A stretch of DNA of 64,000 nucleotides, from positions 167,363-231,362 of the forward strand of contig JAGFJJ010000005.1 in the NCBI GenBank assembly GCA_024102815.1, read 5' to 3'. This document shows, piece after piece, positions 1 to 8,129 of the stretch. This DNA comes from Phycisphaerae bacterium. GTDB lineage: Bacteria > Planctomycetota > Phycisphaerae > UBA1845. A model generated the notes under the pieces. That model searched no databases. It was not told the origin of the DNA and saw only the letters and a program-made list of their open reading frames with translations. Every line of letters begins with the position of its first letter. The stretch's first letter is position 1. The position numbers and the translations under genes are program-made.

Positions 1-7
1 TCGACCT

Positions 8-469
8 GTGGCCGAGGTCGCGCGCGTCGACGTGATCACGGGGACCCGCCGGGATCTTGTCGTGGATGCCATGACCCATGCTTCCCAACTACTCCAGGAA
101 GCCCAGGAGACCTGCGAGCGCGTCGCGGGATTGCTGGTCGAAGGGAAGACGCAGGAGGGGATAGAGACCCTCGGCGAATGTACGCGGGCCTGGCAGCAGA
201 TCCACGAAGCGCTCCTTCAGTCGCTGCGGATGCTCGATTCCGATGTGGCCGGGTTGAAAGTGCGGGATATGACGTTTGAACAGGCATTGGAGCGGCCACG
301 CGAGGCGCTGCTCCAGATTCGCCAATCGCTTCAGGCCGGCGACTACGTTACCCTGGCCGATGTGCTCCAATACGAATTTGCCGAGGCGACGGAGCTGTGG
401 CAAGCGATGATGGCCATGGTCCGTCGTCTCGCCGAGGAGTTGCCGCAGTCGGGCGACGCGTCTACTTGA
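8..469 (+). CDS. Small helical protein, DUF8042-like, possibly truncated at left edge
   Basis: This encodes about 153 residues that are almost entirely helical and acidic, with no signal peptide or membrane segment. The segment around residues 110-125 (G-D-Y-V-T-L-A-D-V-L-Q-Y-E-F) resembles the 'DYVLLADLLEYEL' signature of small uncharacterised helical proteins (DUF8042 type), but I recall this family only loosely. The reading frame is open to the left edge of the window, so the GTG used here may be internal and the gene may start upstream. It ends convergently with the next gene, and the two coding regions overlap by 8 bases. The function is unknown. Confidence 0.6.
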   Translation: MAEVARVDVITGTRRDLVVDAMTHASQLLQEAQETCERVAGLLVEGKTQEGIETLGECTRAWQQIHEALLQSLRMLDSDVAGLKVRDMTFEQALERPREALLQIRQSLQAGDYVTLADVLQYEFAEATELWQAMMAMVRRLAEELPQSGDAST

Positions 470-812
470 ATCTCCCCCGGAAGGCATCCGCCGGGTATTT
501 CTCGGCGTTTTTCTTCATTTTCGCCTCGAACGCCGCGGCGAGATCGATCCCCATGCTGTTGGCGAACGAGAGCAGGTACGCGGCAATGTCCGCGACCTCC
601 TCGGTGATCTCCGCCATCATCGCGCGGTCGTCCCGCACCGCCGGAAGCTGTTCACTGCGTAACCACTGGAAGTGCTCCATGAGCTCGGCGGTCTCGATGG
701 CCAGTGACATCGCAAGGTTCTTGGGGTCATGAAACGGTTGCCAGTCCCGTTCGGCTACGAATTCGGCCATGTGACGCTTTAGCTCCGCCACCGTTGTCAT
801 CGAATCTTGCAC
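462..812 (-). CDS. MazG-like nucleotide pyrophosphohydrolase (RS21-C6/DCTPP1 type)
   Basis: The predicted protein has about 116 residues. It carries the helical E-x-x-E plus E-E-V-x-D signature of all-alpha NTP pyrophosphatases: an ETAELMEHFQW helix and an ITEEVADIAAYLL helix, whose acidic residues would bind magnesium. The size and the C-terminal K-x-A-E-K-Y-P end match the RS21-C6/DCTPP1 subfamily, which hydrolyses dCTP and modified dNTPs as a house-cleaning activity. I chose the GTG at 812 because a GGGAGG Shine-Dalgarno lies 8 bases upstream (complement of 821-826). An ATG four codons later (800) is the alternative. The exact substrate cannot be told from sequence. It converges on the gene at the left edge. 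Confidence 0.88.
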   Translation of the reverse strand: MQDSMTTVAELKRHMAEFVAERDWQPFHDPKNLAMSLAIETAELMEHFQWLRSEQLPAVRDDRAMMAEITEEVADIAAYLLSFANSMGIDLAAAFEAKMKKNAEKYPADAFRGRFK

Positions 813-1377
813 TGCAACGTCCTCCCAGTCTGACACTGTCTCCCGCGTCTCGTGACCAAAAGGGCGTGATCGTACCCGGTCGTGGAGAAATCGAACAGAA
901 TGGAGCGGTGCCGCGCGCTGGCCGCACATCCGACAGCTCTCTGGAGGCGTTCGTCAGCGTCTGCGTCAATGGAATTTAACGTTTGGGTCTGCTGACGTCC
1001 GCAGGCCGCCGCGGCGATCGGTTCAGAACCGGACGGCGTGAGGCAGATCGCCATGAACACGAGCATTGATTTCCGAGCGATTCTCGGACGCCCGCCCCAA
1101 CGACTGGCTTAAACTCCGGCGCACGTGCCAGCAAACAAGGTTCATCGAACACTCATGAAGCACTGCACGCCCGCGCAGCGGTGACGGGCATGAAGTTGCC
1201 CTTGATATGAACCGGGTTCGAATGCATTACCGGGCTCCCCATCGCGGTGCCTTTTTTCTTGCGGTCGGATTGAAAAAAGTGTTCAATGAACGCTTGTTTG
1301 GTATCCCCTCCGGGCTCTAACGACGCATCTGCGCGAAGATCGCAACCGTGTGCGCGATCGGCGGTACGAAAGGGATC
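813..1377. other. Intergenic stretch, no gene seen
   Basis: About 560 bases lie between the divergent pyrophosphohydrolase and GyrI-like genes. The open frames here are short, lack plausible protein character and run across real genes. An AT-rich inverted repeat, CTTTTTTC at about 1250-1257 pairing with GAAAAAAG about 13 bases later, is followed by the small palindrome GTTCAATGAAC. These could be regulatory but are weak. I see no RNA gene. Confidence 0.4.
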
Positions 1378-2625
1378 ATGGTTATTTCGGGTGGACTTGG
1401 TCGCGCGCGGCGTGTGCGGGGGATTTCCCTCGTGGGTGCCCTGTGCGCCTGCTGGATGTCTCCGTGGTCGGCACATGCCGGGACGGCTTCGCCACCGGAA
1501 GACGCGGCAGTCAGCGTGCGAACGCTCCCGGCCGGGCGGTTTGTGTACGTGACGTACACCGGTCCCTACTGGGCCGTCGGTCCGCGCCTTGCCCAGGTGC
1601 GGGCGGACATGGCTCGCGCCGACGCGCCGGAATGCAAGCTGCTGGTTCGCTATCTGGATGATCCGCAGACGACCTATCCGAGCCGGATGCGCATTCAGGT
1701 CGGATTCCTCGCTCCGGATTCGTTTCAAGCGGGATCGGCATACTCTGCCGTCGACTGGCCGGAAACCAGAGCGGCGGGTGTCGATCTTGGTACGGCGCGA
1801 TCCTCTCCACGCCGGTCCATGGCGGAGCTCAGCGCCTGGGCGCTGGATCAGGGGCTTGAGATCTGCGGCCCCCTAATGGAGATCTACGAGAATCCGTCTG
1901 TTGGCAGTGGCGAGCTGGAAACGACCGTACTGCTTCCCGTCCAGGTATTGCCCAATGTGATAGCGCCGGAATTTCCCACTCTTTCAAGTGAAGTAACAAC
2001 GGCGGGGGAGCAGCAAGCGGCGGTCGAGCCTGCTTCCGCGGGAGGCGTGACAAACAACGAACGCACCCTTGTCCACGCGGAGAATCCGGTGGGATTCCAC
2101 GACACGCCGCGTCCCAGCGAATCCAGTGCCGTGGTTGGGGCAACGTTGCCGGGGGCCCACCAGAGAATTAAGGAATCGGGCTCGCCCCCCCACGAGGATG
2201 ATCTGGCGCCCAAGGAGCGCGTCATTGTAGATGGGCTCTTGGGTGGTCAGGACGCTTCCCACAAGACGTGGGACGCAATGATCACACTCCGCGTTCGCGC
2301 CGTTGCCAGAGCTTTGGCACGCCGGGGAAGTTCCTCTGCGCCCCGAGTCGGAGCGCTTTCCGCGGCGCTGGATCGACGTTTTACGGAAGTCTGGGGCGCC
2401 GATGCCGGGGATGTCAGCCGGCACCCGTTGTCATCCCCGAATGATGCGAATTCGAGCGTTCGACAGAATGCCTTGCGTGAAGTGGACCATCTGCTGGGAC
2501 AAATGGCGGTTCGGACCATTTCCGACGATGCAGCGGCGGACCGCCTCGTGGAACTTCTCGGGCAGATGGCGGCTCGTTTTGGCAGCGCCGGCGAGGCCAA
2601 CGCGGCCATGATTCCGGACAATTGA
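1378..2625 (+). CDS. Secreted GyrI-like (effector-binding) domain protein with unknown C-terminal region
   Basis: The product is about 415 residues. It starts with a signal peptide: a basic n-region (GLGRARRVR), a hydrophobic core, and a likely cut after S-A-H-A. Residues about 35-175 look like a GyrI/AraC-effector-binding ('SOUL-like') domain: V-R-T-L-P-A-G-R-F-V-Y-V-T-Y-T-G-P-Y at the start, then a helix with W-A-L-D-Q-G-L-E-I-C-G-P and the conserved glutamate of E-I-Y-E-N-P. Such domains bind small hydrophobic or cationic ligands. The remaining roughly 240 residues are low-similarity, Ser/Pro/Ala-rich and then helical, and I do not recognise them. The start is not certain: an in-frame GTG lies 30 bases upstream (1348), but ATG 1378 gives the best signal peptide. 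Confidence 0.75.
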   Translation: MVISGGLGRARRVRGISLVGALCACWMSPWSAHAGTASPPEDAAVSVRTLPAGRFVYVTYTGPYWAVGPRLAQVRADMARADAPECKLLVRYLDDPQTTYPSRMRIQVGFLAPDSFQAGSAYSAVDWPETRAAGVDLGTARSSPRRSMAELSAWALDQGLEICGPLMEIYENPSVGSGELETTVLLPVQVLPNVIAPEFPTLSSEVTTAGEQQAAVEPASAGGVTNNERTLVHAENPVGFHDTPRPSESSAVVGATLPGAHQRIKESGSPPHEDDLAPKERVIVDGLLGGQDASHKTWDAMITLRVRAVARALARRGSSSAPRVGALSAALDRRFTEVWGADAGDVSRHPLSSPNDANSSVRQNALREVDHLLGQMAVRTISDDAAADRLVELLGQMAARFGSAGEANAAMIPDN

Positions 2626-2678
2626 GTTTGCGAGATGGCGCAGGAACTGCCGATAACCTCTGCTGTAGCGTGTCTCGA

Positions 2679-2699
2679 CTTTGTCAGTTGGCGACAAAG
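2679..2699. other. Perfect 7-bp inverted repeat upstream of accA
   Basis: CTTTGTC, a 7-base loop (AGTTGGC), then GACAAAG. It sits 54 bases after the GyrI-like stop and about 157 bases before the accA start. No T-run follows, so it could be a terminator stem, an operator or chance. Confidence 0.35.
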
Positions 2700-2855
2700 C
2701 GCCCGATATTGTGACACTCAGCACTTGTCGAATTGCCGTTCCGCGGTAACCTGTAGGGGAGAAATTGATCATCCCAAGGCGCGGAGCCTCGGTCGTGGCG
2801 GCACTCAGGTCGGCCGAGGACATTGGACCTACGAAATCAACGCGGATCAATCGAT

Positions 2856-3959
2856 ATGACGACCGTACCGGATTCTCGGGCGGCGGTTCCTGCCGTCCAA
2901 TACCTTGAGTTTGAGCGTTCGCTCCAGCAGATCGATCGTGCGATCGCAGAATTGGGGCAGCGGGCGAGCACCAACGGCAACGATGCGGGTGAAGAGATTC
3001 GCCGTCTGAGCGAGCAGTATCAGGCGACACTGAAGCGCATCTACTCGGGATTGACGCCGTGGGAGACAGTTCTGGTAGCCCGCCACAGCGCCCGGCCGCT
3101 GGTTCCAGATTACCTCCGCATGATCTTTCGCGATTTCTGTGAGCTTCACGGGGACCGCGCCTATGGCGACGACAAGGCGATCATCACCGGGTTTGCTCGA
3201 ATCGGGGCACACAAGGTGATGGTCATGGGCCACAACAAGGGTAAGGATACGAAGGAGCGCGTGGCGTGCCACTTCGGATGTGCCCATCCGGAAGGATATC
3301 GCAAGGCCCTGCTCAAGATGCGGCTGGCAGAGAAGTTCGGGCTCCCGGTCGTCTGTCTGGTTGACACGCAGGGTGCGTATCCGGGCATTGGGGCCGAGGA
3401 GCGCGGGATTGCCCAAGCCATCGCGGTAAACCTGATGGAGATGTCCCGCCTGCGGACGCCGGTCGTTTGCGTGGTGATCGGCGAGGGCGGCAGCGGGGGA
3501 GCACTCGGGCTGGGTGTGGGCGACCGCGTGGCCATGTTCCGCAACGCGTTCTATTCCGTCATTTCGCCGGAAGGATGCGCGGCGATTCTGTGGAAGACGG
3601 CGGAGCGAAGGCAGCATGCCGCCGAAGCTCTGAAGCTCACGGCCGCGGATCTCAAGGGTCTCAACATCATCGACGACATCATTGACGAGCCCGTCGGCGG
3701 GGCGCACCGCGATCCCGAGGCGGCGGCGGAGAACCTCGAGAAGTACATCACCGAGTCGCTGACGCACCTGAAGCGGATGACGCTGGAATCGCTGGTGGCC
3801 AAGCGGCAGGAGCGAATCCGCAATCTGGGCCGGTTCTTCGAATCGGCCAGCGAACCTGTGCGCGGGAAGGTTACCAAGCAGCGGAGTGCCCGCCGACTCA
3901 CGAGTCGAAGCAACCGCCTGGCTGCACCGGTCTCGCGTTCGCGCGACGTGGCGTCGTAG
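2856..3959 (+). CDS. accA: Acetyl-CoA carboxylase, carboxyltransferase alpha subunit
   Basis: This is the alpha subunit of the carboxyltransferase that, with AccD, moves the carboxyl group from biotin to acetyl-CoA to make malonyl-CoA for fatty acid synthesis in the cytoplasm. The 367-residue protein has the usual layout: an N-terminal helical part with Y-L-E-F-E, then the crotonase-fold core with D-F-x-E-L-H-G-D-R, G-H-N-K-G-K-D-T, V-D-T-Q-G-A-Y-P-G and the oxyanion motif E-G-G-S-G-G-A near residue 210. The family is usually about 320 residues; the extra length is a basic, low-complexity C-terminal tail rich in Arg and Ser. ATG 2856 fits the family N-terminus; a TTG at 2823 in frame is less likely. 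accD is not adjacent. Confidence 0.96.
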   Translation: MTTVPDSRAAVPAVQYLEFERSLQQIDRAIAELGQRASTNGNDAGEEIRRLSEQYQATLKRIYSGLTPWETVLVARHSARPLVPDYLRMIFRDFCELHGDRAYGDDKAIITGFARIGAHKVMVMGHNKGKDTKERVACHFGCAHPEGYRKALLKMRLAEKFGLPVVCLVDTQGAYPGIGAEERGIAQAIAVNLMEMSRLRTPVVCVVIGEGGSGGALGLGVGDRVAMFRNAFYSVISPEGCAAILWKTAERRQHAAEALKLTAADLKGLNIIDDIIDEPVGGAHRDPEAAAENLEKYITESLTHLKRMTLESLVAKRQERIRNLGRFFESASEPVRGKVTKQRSARRLTSRSNRLAAPVSRSRDVAS

Positions 3960-4059
3960 ACGAATTCCGCCACAGAGGAACGTAACAGGTCCATTTTCAT
4001 TGACCGCCGGGCGTTCGGGCTGGCCGCGGTTTTCTTCCACGCCATGATCGAGGTTTTGG

Positions 4060-4800
4060 TTGCCCGTGATCCTGCTGGGACGATCGATCGAAGGCCGGCG
4101 CATCGAGGCTTTCGAAATCGGTCGCGGCGGGCGTCCTCGCGTATTGATTCTGGGGGGCACGCACGGCGACGAGCCGAAGAGCGTCGATATTGCACAGCGA
4201 TTGATCCGCTCACTCGCCCAGATTTTTGAAGGCGGATCAGGATCGCGCGGGCTCAAGCCTGCGGCTCGGAAGAACAGCCGGGAGACGCATTGGCTGATCG
4301 TGCCCTGCGTGAACCCGGACGGGTTTGCGTTGCGGAAGCGGCGTAACGCGCGAGGTGTGGACATCAATCGCAATTTCCCAACGGATAATTGGACACTGCT
4401 GGCGGAGCGAAGTCGCATGTACGGGGGCTCAAGGCCGGCAAGCGAGCCGGAGACGCGGGCGGTCATCCGCGCTGTGGAGCACCATCAGCCTGCGCTTATC
4501 GTGACCATCCACTCCATCGATCGGAATCGCTATTGCGTCAACTACGACGGCCCGGCGAGGCGCGTCGCTAAGCGCATGTCTCGCGTGAACGGCTATCCCC
4601 TGGCAGAGAGCATCGGTTACCCCACGCCGGGGAGCTTCGGCACCTGGGCGGGCATCGAGCAGGGCATCCCGACGATCACTCTGGAACTGCCATCGCATCA
4701 TTCCGCGAAGCGGTGCTGGGAGGACAACGCGGCCGCGCTGCTGGGGGTCGCCGTTTCCACGGGCACTCGCGCACAGGCCAAGTTCAGTGTGCTTCGTTAG
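4060..4800 (+). CDS. M14-family zinc carboxypeptidase, MpaA-like
   Basis: The 246-residue protein is a compact M14 metallopeptidase. Zinc ligands are visible as the H-x-x-E pair (His35 and Glu38 in G-G-T-H-G-D-E) and a later histidine (about His151 in V-T-I-H-S-I-D). N-P-D-G (85-88), D-I-N-R-N-F-P (101-107) and the catalytic glutamate in T-L-E-L-P (about 209) complete the site. The short length and these motifs resemble murein peptide amidase A, which cleaves gamma-D-Glu-diaminopimelate bonds in recycled cell-wall peptides, so a cytoplasmic role in peptidoglycan recycling is a reasonable inference. There is no signal peptide. The start is TTG 4060, with GAGG 6 bases upstream; GTG 4066 is an alternative. 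Confidence 0.85.
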   Translation: MPVILLGRSIEGRRIEAFEIGRGGRPRVLILGGTHGDEPKSVDIAQRLIRSLAQIFEGGSGSRGLKPAARKNSRETHWLIVPCVNPDGFALRKRRNARGVDINRNFPTDNWTLLAERSRMYGGSRPASEPETRAVIRAVEHHQPALIVTIHSIDRNRYCVNYDGPARRVAKRMSRVNGYPLAESIGYPTPGSFGTWAGIEQGIPTITLELPSHHSAKRCWEDNAAALLGVAVSTGTRAQAKFSVLR

Positions 4801-4812
4801 CGGCGGGCCTGG

Positions 4813-4832
4813 ATTCCGGCCTTCACCGGAAT
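4813..4832. repeat. REP-like palindrome (ATTCCGG-N6-CCGGAAT)
   Basis: A perfect 7-bp stem, ATTCCGG and CCGGAAT, with a 6-base loop lies between two convergent genes. Its context (GGATTCCGGCCTTCACCGGAATGACG in outline) resembles the dispersed intergenic palindromes of the 'ATTCCCGC..GCGGGAAT' kind found in many bacteria. It may act as a bidirectional transcription stop. Confidence 0.55.
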
Positions 4833-4874
4833 GACGCGTTCAATGGCCCTTCGACGCTCCTGGTTGAGCGAGCT

Positions 4875-6005
4875 CTACGCCGGTTTCCTGACGGATCGGC
4901 GCAGAAGGGTGCGGTAGGTTTTTTCCAGGTCGATGATGCGATCGTACAGCACATCGTCCCGGCCGGCGTAGGCATGGGGGGTGCGGGCCAGCTCCACGAA
5001 CCATTTCACCACGTTCTCGAAGTCGCTCAGGTCGATGAACTCCGGGGCGATCTTGCGGCGCTTGGCATCGATGTTGTGGTAGTTACCCAGGGCGAGGCAC
5101 ATGCCGGTGGCCTCGTAGCCCAGCACGCAGTAGGCGCTGGACTCGCACGTGCCGCCGTCCATGAGCTTGCGCTGATATTTGAAGGAGGAGTCGGTCGAGG
5201 CCAGCTCGCGGGCGACGCGGTGACAGAACGATGTCACCGCAGGCGTGAACGTGCTGGCGCGATCGCCGACGCGGAGGATAGGTCCGTCACCCATGCGGGC
5301 ATTGGGAAGCTGGGAGCTGTTCTCCATGGCTACGACAAGGCATTTCTTCGGAATGGTCTTGAGCCGGGCGGCGGCGATGGCCCCGATGAAGCCGACCTCC
5401 TCGGCCCGCGTGAAGAGGTAATACGTGTCGCAGGAAACGTTGCGGCGGACGAGCGATTCCATGGCGCAGAGCATGGCCGACGCCCCGGCGATGTCGTCGC
5501 ATCCGCGGGCATGAATGCGCCCGTTCCGGATCTGCGGATCGGGCAGGTCCCACATGCCGACGGTCCCGTGGGGGACGTCGGCCGCGCGAGCGAGTTCCAC
5601 GGTGCAGGTATCGACGCGTTTCTGCCCATCGCGATCGACGGTCTTGATCGACCTGATCCTACCTTTCACGGCACCGCCGTCGGTGTAAAAGCGTACGCCC
5701 GTGCCGACGAAATACTCTTTCGGGACGCCGCCGCGCCAAAAGGCCCGCAGGCGCTTGCCGCCGAGCATCCTGTCCGCGATGAAGCCGGGGTGGTCGAGGT
5801 GGGCGGTGATGCACACGGGGCGGGTGACCTTGCGATTGCCCTGGCGAATGTGCACGAGCAGATTGCCGACCTTGTCCTCAGCAACCCGCGGCGTGCCCAG
5901 CTTCTGGCAGAATTTTCTCACGTAATCGATGACGGCGTGTTCGGCGAAGGGTGCCGTGGGAATGGAAAGCATATCCTGGAGAATCTTCTGGTGGAGGGCA
6001 AGCAT
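4875..6005 (-). CDS. M42/M20-type zinc aminopeptidase
   Basis: The 376-residue protein has the co-catalytic metallopeptidase pattern of the M42 (glutamyl aminopeptidase/FrvX/tetrahedral TET) group. It shows A-H-L-D-H-P-G-F near residue 69 (His and Asp ligands), an intervening beta-barrel-like insert, G-C-D-D-I-A-G-A-S near 170 (bridging Asp), T-R-A-E-E-V-G-F near 202 (catalytic Glu pair), a further acidic ligand in V-A-M-E-N, and a late histidine in N-Y-H-N. It would remove N-terminal residues from peptides in the cytoplasm. ATG 6005 is preceded by GAGG at 6-base spacing. It follows the small membrane protein gene with 47 bases between them, so the two may be co-transcribed. Substrate is unknown. 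Confidence 0.88.
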   Translation of the reverse strand: MLALHQKILQDMLSIPTAPFAEHAVIDYVRKFCQKLGTPRVAEDKVGNLLVHIRQGNRKVTRPVCITAHLDHPGFIADRMLGGKRLRAFWRGGVPKEYFVGTGVRFYTDGGAVKGRIRSIKTVDRDGQKRVDTCTVELARAADVPHGTVGMWDLPDPQIRNGRIHARGCDDIAGASAMLCAMESLVRRNVSCDTYYLFTRAEEVGFIGAIAAARLKTIPKKCLVVAMENSSQLPNARMGDGPILRVGDRASTFTPAVTSFCHRVARELASTDSSFKYQRKLMDGGTCESSAYCVLGYEATGMCLALGNYHNIDAKRRKIAPEFIDLSDFENVVKWFVELARTPHAYAGRDDVLYDRIIDLEKTYRTLLRRSVRKPA

Positions 6006-6052
6006 GGGAATCCTCACGAGGTCGCCGCGTGAATGACGCGGCGAGGACCGAT

Positions 6053-6466
6053 TCAGGCGGCGACGAGCTTGTGCCGCAGCATCATGAACGCCAGCAGCAG
6101 GATCAGGCTGAGCGTGCAGATCGTGCCGCCGAGAAAAAATCCAATCCAGGAAAACACGGGGCGCTCGTTCCGTCGCTGCCCGGCGCTGTTGAAACCCAAC
6201 ACGAACGCTACTCCGCCCAGCAAGATTGATACCGCCAGACACCCGAGCAGGGCGGGTACGAACAGACGCTTCTCGCCGTACACGATGCGGCCGACGTCGG
6301 GATTGTAGTTTCTCGCTACCAGCGCCGCACCCGCGACAAACGGTGGCACGGCGAGAATGCCGAGCAGGAGAGCGTACCGGGCCTGCACCTCGAAGCGTCG
6401 AAGAGTCGTCACCAAGGCCAATTCTCCGGCGAAAGATCGCGACGATTCCGCGCGAATCGCCCGCAT
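6053..6466 (-). CDS. Small membrane protein, unknown function
   Basis: The predicted 137-residue protein has three clear hydrophobic spans at about residues 30-50, 68-92 and 107-130, with no recognisable enzymatic motif. The short polar N-terminus before the first span argues against a cleavable signal. I do not recognise a family. It lies upstream of, and in the same direction as, the M42 peptidase gene, and is divergent from the transporter gene at 6601. Codon use looks like its neighbours, so I think it is a real gene. Confidence 0.6.
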   Translation of the reverse strand: MRAIRAESSRSFAGELALVTTLRRFEVQARYALLLGILAVPPFVAGAALVARNYNPDVGRIVYGEKRLFVPALLGCLAVSILLGGVAFVLGFNSAGQRRNERPVFSWIGFFLGGTICTLSLILLLAFMMLRHKLVAA

Positions 6467-6600
6467 GATGCGTGGACGGATGACAGTCTAGTCGGCCCGC
6501 AACGTCCGTCCAGTCGGAGGTATCGGGTTCCGAACGGGCACATCTGCGTGTAAGATCCGCCACGACCGGAGCCTCCCTGTCGTTCAAAGGAGCGCACTCA

Positions 6601-7977
6601 ATGACGAAAGAATTCGTCGCGGCCGAGCCCAGGCTCACGTGGCGCTACCCCGCACGATTCTGGATCGCTAACGTCGGCGAGCTTTTCGAGCGTGCGGCGT
6701 ACTATGGCATGTTCATTTCGCTGACGCTGTACCTCAGTCGGGTCGTCGAGTTCAGCGATCGGGAGGCGGGCGTGGTTTCCGGGACCTTTGCCGCCGTGCT
6801 TTATCTCATGCCGCTATTCATGGGAGCGCTGGCCGACAAGATCGGGTTTCGGCGGGCCTTGATGGCGGCGTTTGCCCTGCTGGCCATCGGGTACTTGCTA
6901 ATGGGCGCCGTTCCCGGCAAGGTCTCAACGCTTGCGGCGCTGGGGTTCGTCGCGATAGGCGGGGCGATCGTCAAGCCGGTGATCAGCGGGACGGTATCGC
7001 TGAGTTCCGACGATACCAACCGCGCCCGGGCCTTTTCGATATTCTACTTCATGGTCAACGTCGGAAGCTTCACGGGCAAGACCGTGGCCGCTCCGCTCCG
7101 CGAATATTGGAGCCTCGAGCACATCATGTACTATGCCTCGGCGATGGCCGTCTGCGGGTTCATTGTCACGGCGCTGTTCTATCGCCACGAGGATACTCCC
7201 GGCACGGCCAAGCGGCCGAGTGAAGTGCTGACCGGGCTGTTCAAGGTCGTGCTCAACTTCCGGTTTATGGCCCTGATCGTCATCATCGCTGGTTTTTGGT
7301 TGATTCAGGGACAGCTGTATGCGAGCATTCCCAAGTACGTCCTGCGCCTGCAGGGCGAAGCGGCCAAGCCCGAATGGCTGGCGAACATCAATCCGCTCAT
7401 TGTCGTATTGCTGGTCGTGCCCATCACGCATATGGTGCGAAATCTCAAGCCGGTTATCTCGATTGGCATTGGGCTTTTCATCATACCGCTCGCGGCATTG
7501 AGCATTGCTCTGACTCCTATGTTGGAAGGAATCGCGGGGTCTTTGATCGATTTCGGTGCCTTCACCCTGCATCCTCTCACGGTGATGGCCATCGTGGGCA
7601 TTGCCATGATCGGCCTGGCCGAGTGCTTCCTCTCCCCGAAATTCCTGGAGTTCGCGTCGAAACAGGCCCCACCGGGAGAGGAGGGGCTGTACATGGGCTA
7701 TCAGAATCTGACCGTTTTTATCGCATGGTTCGTAGGATTCATCCTGGCGGGTGACCTGCTAGTTCGCTACTGCCCCGATCCGGCGACGCTGCCGGAAGCC
7801 GTGCAACGGCAGTGGGAAACGGCGATCGCGACGGGGAGTGCGTTGCCCGAAGCCTACGCCCATGCCCACTACATCTGGTTCGTGTTCGCGGCGATCGGCG
7901 GGGCGGCGTTCGTGGCGTTGTGGATCTTCTGGCTGGTGACCAGTTGGCTGGACAAGAAGGGTGAATCTGCGGGGTAG
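6601..7977 (+). CDS. POT/PTR-type MFS transporter (peptide:proton symporter family)
   Basis: The 458-residue protein has about 12 membrane spans. Near the N-terminus it has the E-x-x-E-R-x-x-Y-Y signature (G-E-L-F-E-R-A-A-Y-Y-G) that marks proton-coupled oligopeptide transporters, and a G-A-L-A-D-K-I-G-F-R-R-A loop like the MFS loop 2-3 motif. Members usually import di- and tripeptides with protons, but divergent members carry other solutes, so the substrate is not certain. A strong AAAGGAG ribosome-binding site sits about 9 bases before the ATG. A second, only distantly similar POT gene occurs at 28.4-30 kb. Confidence 0.85.
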   Translation: MTKEFVAAEPRLTWRYPARFWIANVGELFERAAYYGMFISLTLYLSRVVEFSDREAGVVSGTFAAVLYLMPLFMGALADKIGFRRALMAAFALLAIGYLLMGAVPGKVSTLAALGFVAIGGAIVKPVISGTVSLSSDDTNRARAFSIFYFMVNVGSFTGKTVAAPLREYWSLEHIMYYASAMAVCGFIVTALFYRHEDTPGTAKRPSEVLTGLFKVVLNFRFMALIVIIAGFWLIQGQLYASIPKYVLRLQGEAAKPEWLANINPLIVVLLVVPITHMVRNLKPVISIGIGLFIIPLAALSIALTPMLEGIAGSLIDFGAFTLHPLTVMAIVGIAMIGLAECFLSPKFLEFASKQAPPGEEGLYMGYQNLTVFIAWFVGFILAGDLLVRYCPDPATLPEAVQRQWETAIATGSALPEAYAHAHYIWFVFAAIGGAAFVALWIFWLVTSWLDKKGESAG

Positions 7978-8129
7978 GAGCCGGCGCGCTAAGCCGGGCG
8001 TCAAGCGCTCGGCAGGTGAAGCCGGGCCGAGTGGAAAGACGGAAGCAGCCCACGGCTCCGACGCGAGAGGCGACACATGATTCGCTTTCGCGAGGTCGGT
8101 TCCGCGGGCCGCTCCAATCGAATGATCGG

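Noticed and set aside
2847..4466. 539-codon frame on the minus strand over accA
   Set aside because: It lies antisense to accA and part of the M14 gene; its protein is Arg/Pro/His-rich with no recognisable domain.
4713..6032. Long open frame (439 codons) on the plus strand over the M42 peptidase gene
   Set aside because: It is antisense to a gene with full catalytic motifs, has no family motif and no start signal; high G+C makes such shadows common.
7981..7997. CCGGC/GCCGG hairpin between convergent genes as a terminator
   Set aside because: A 5-bp stem without a T-run is too weak in G+C-rich DNA.
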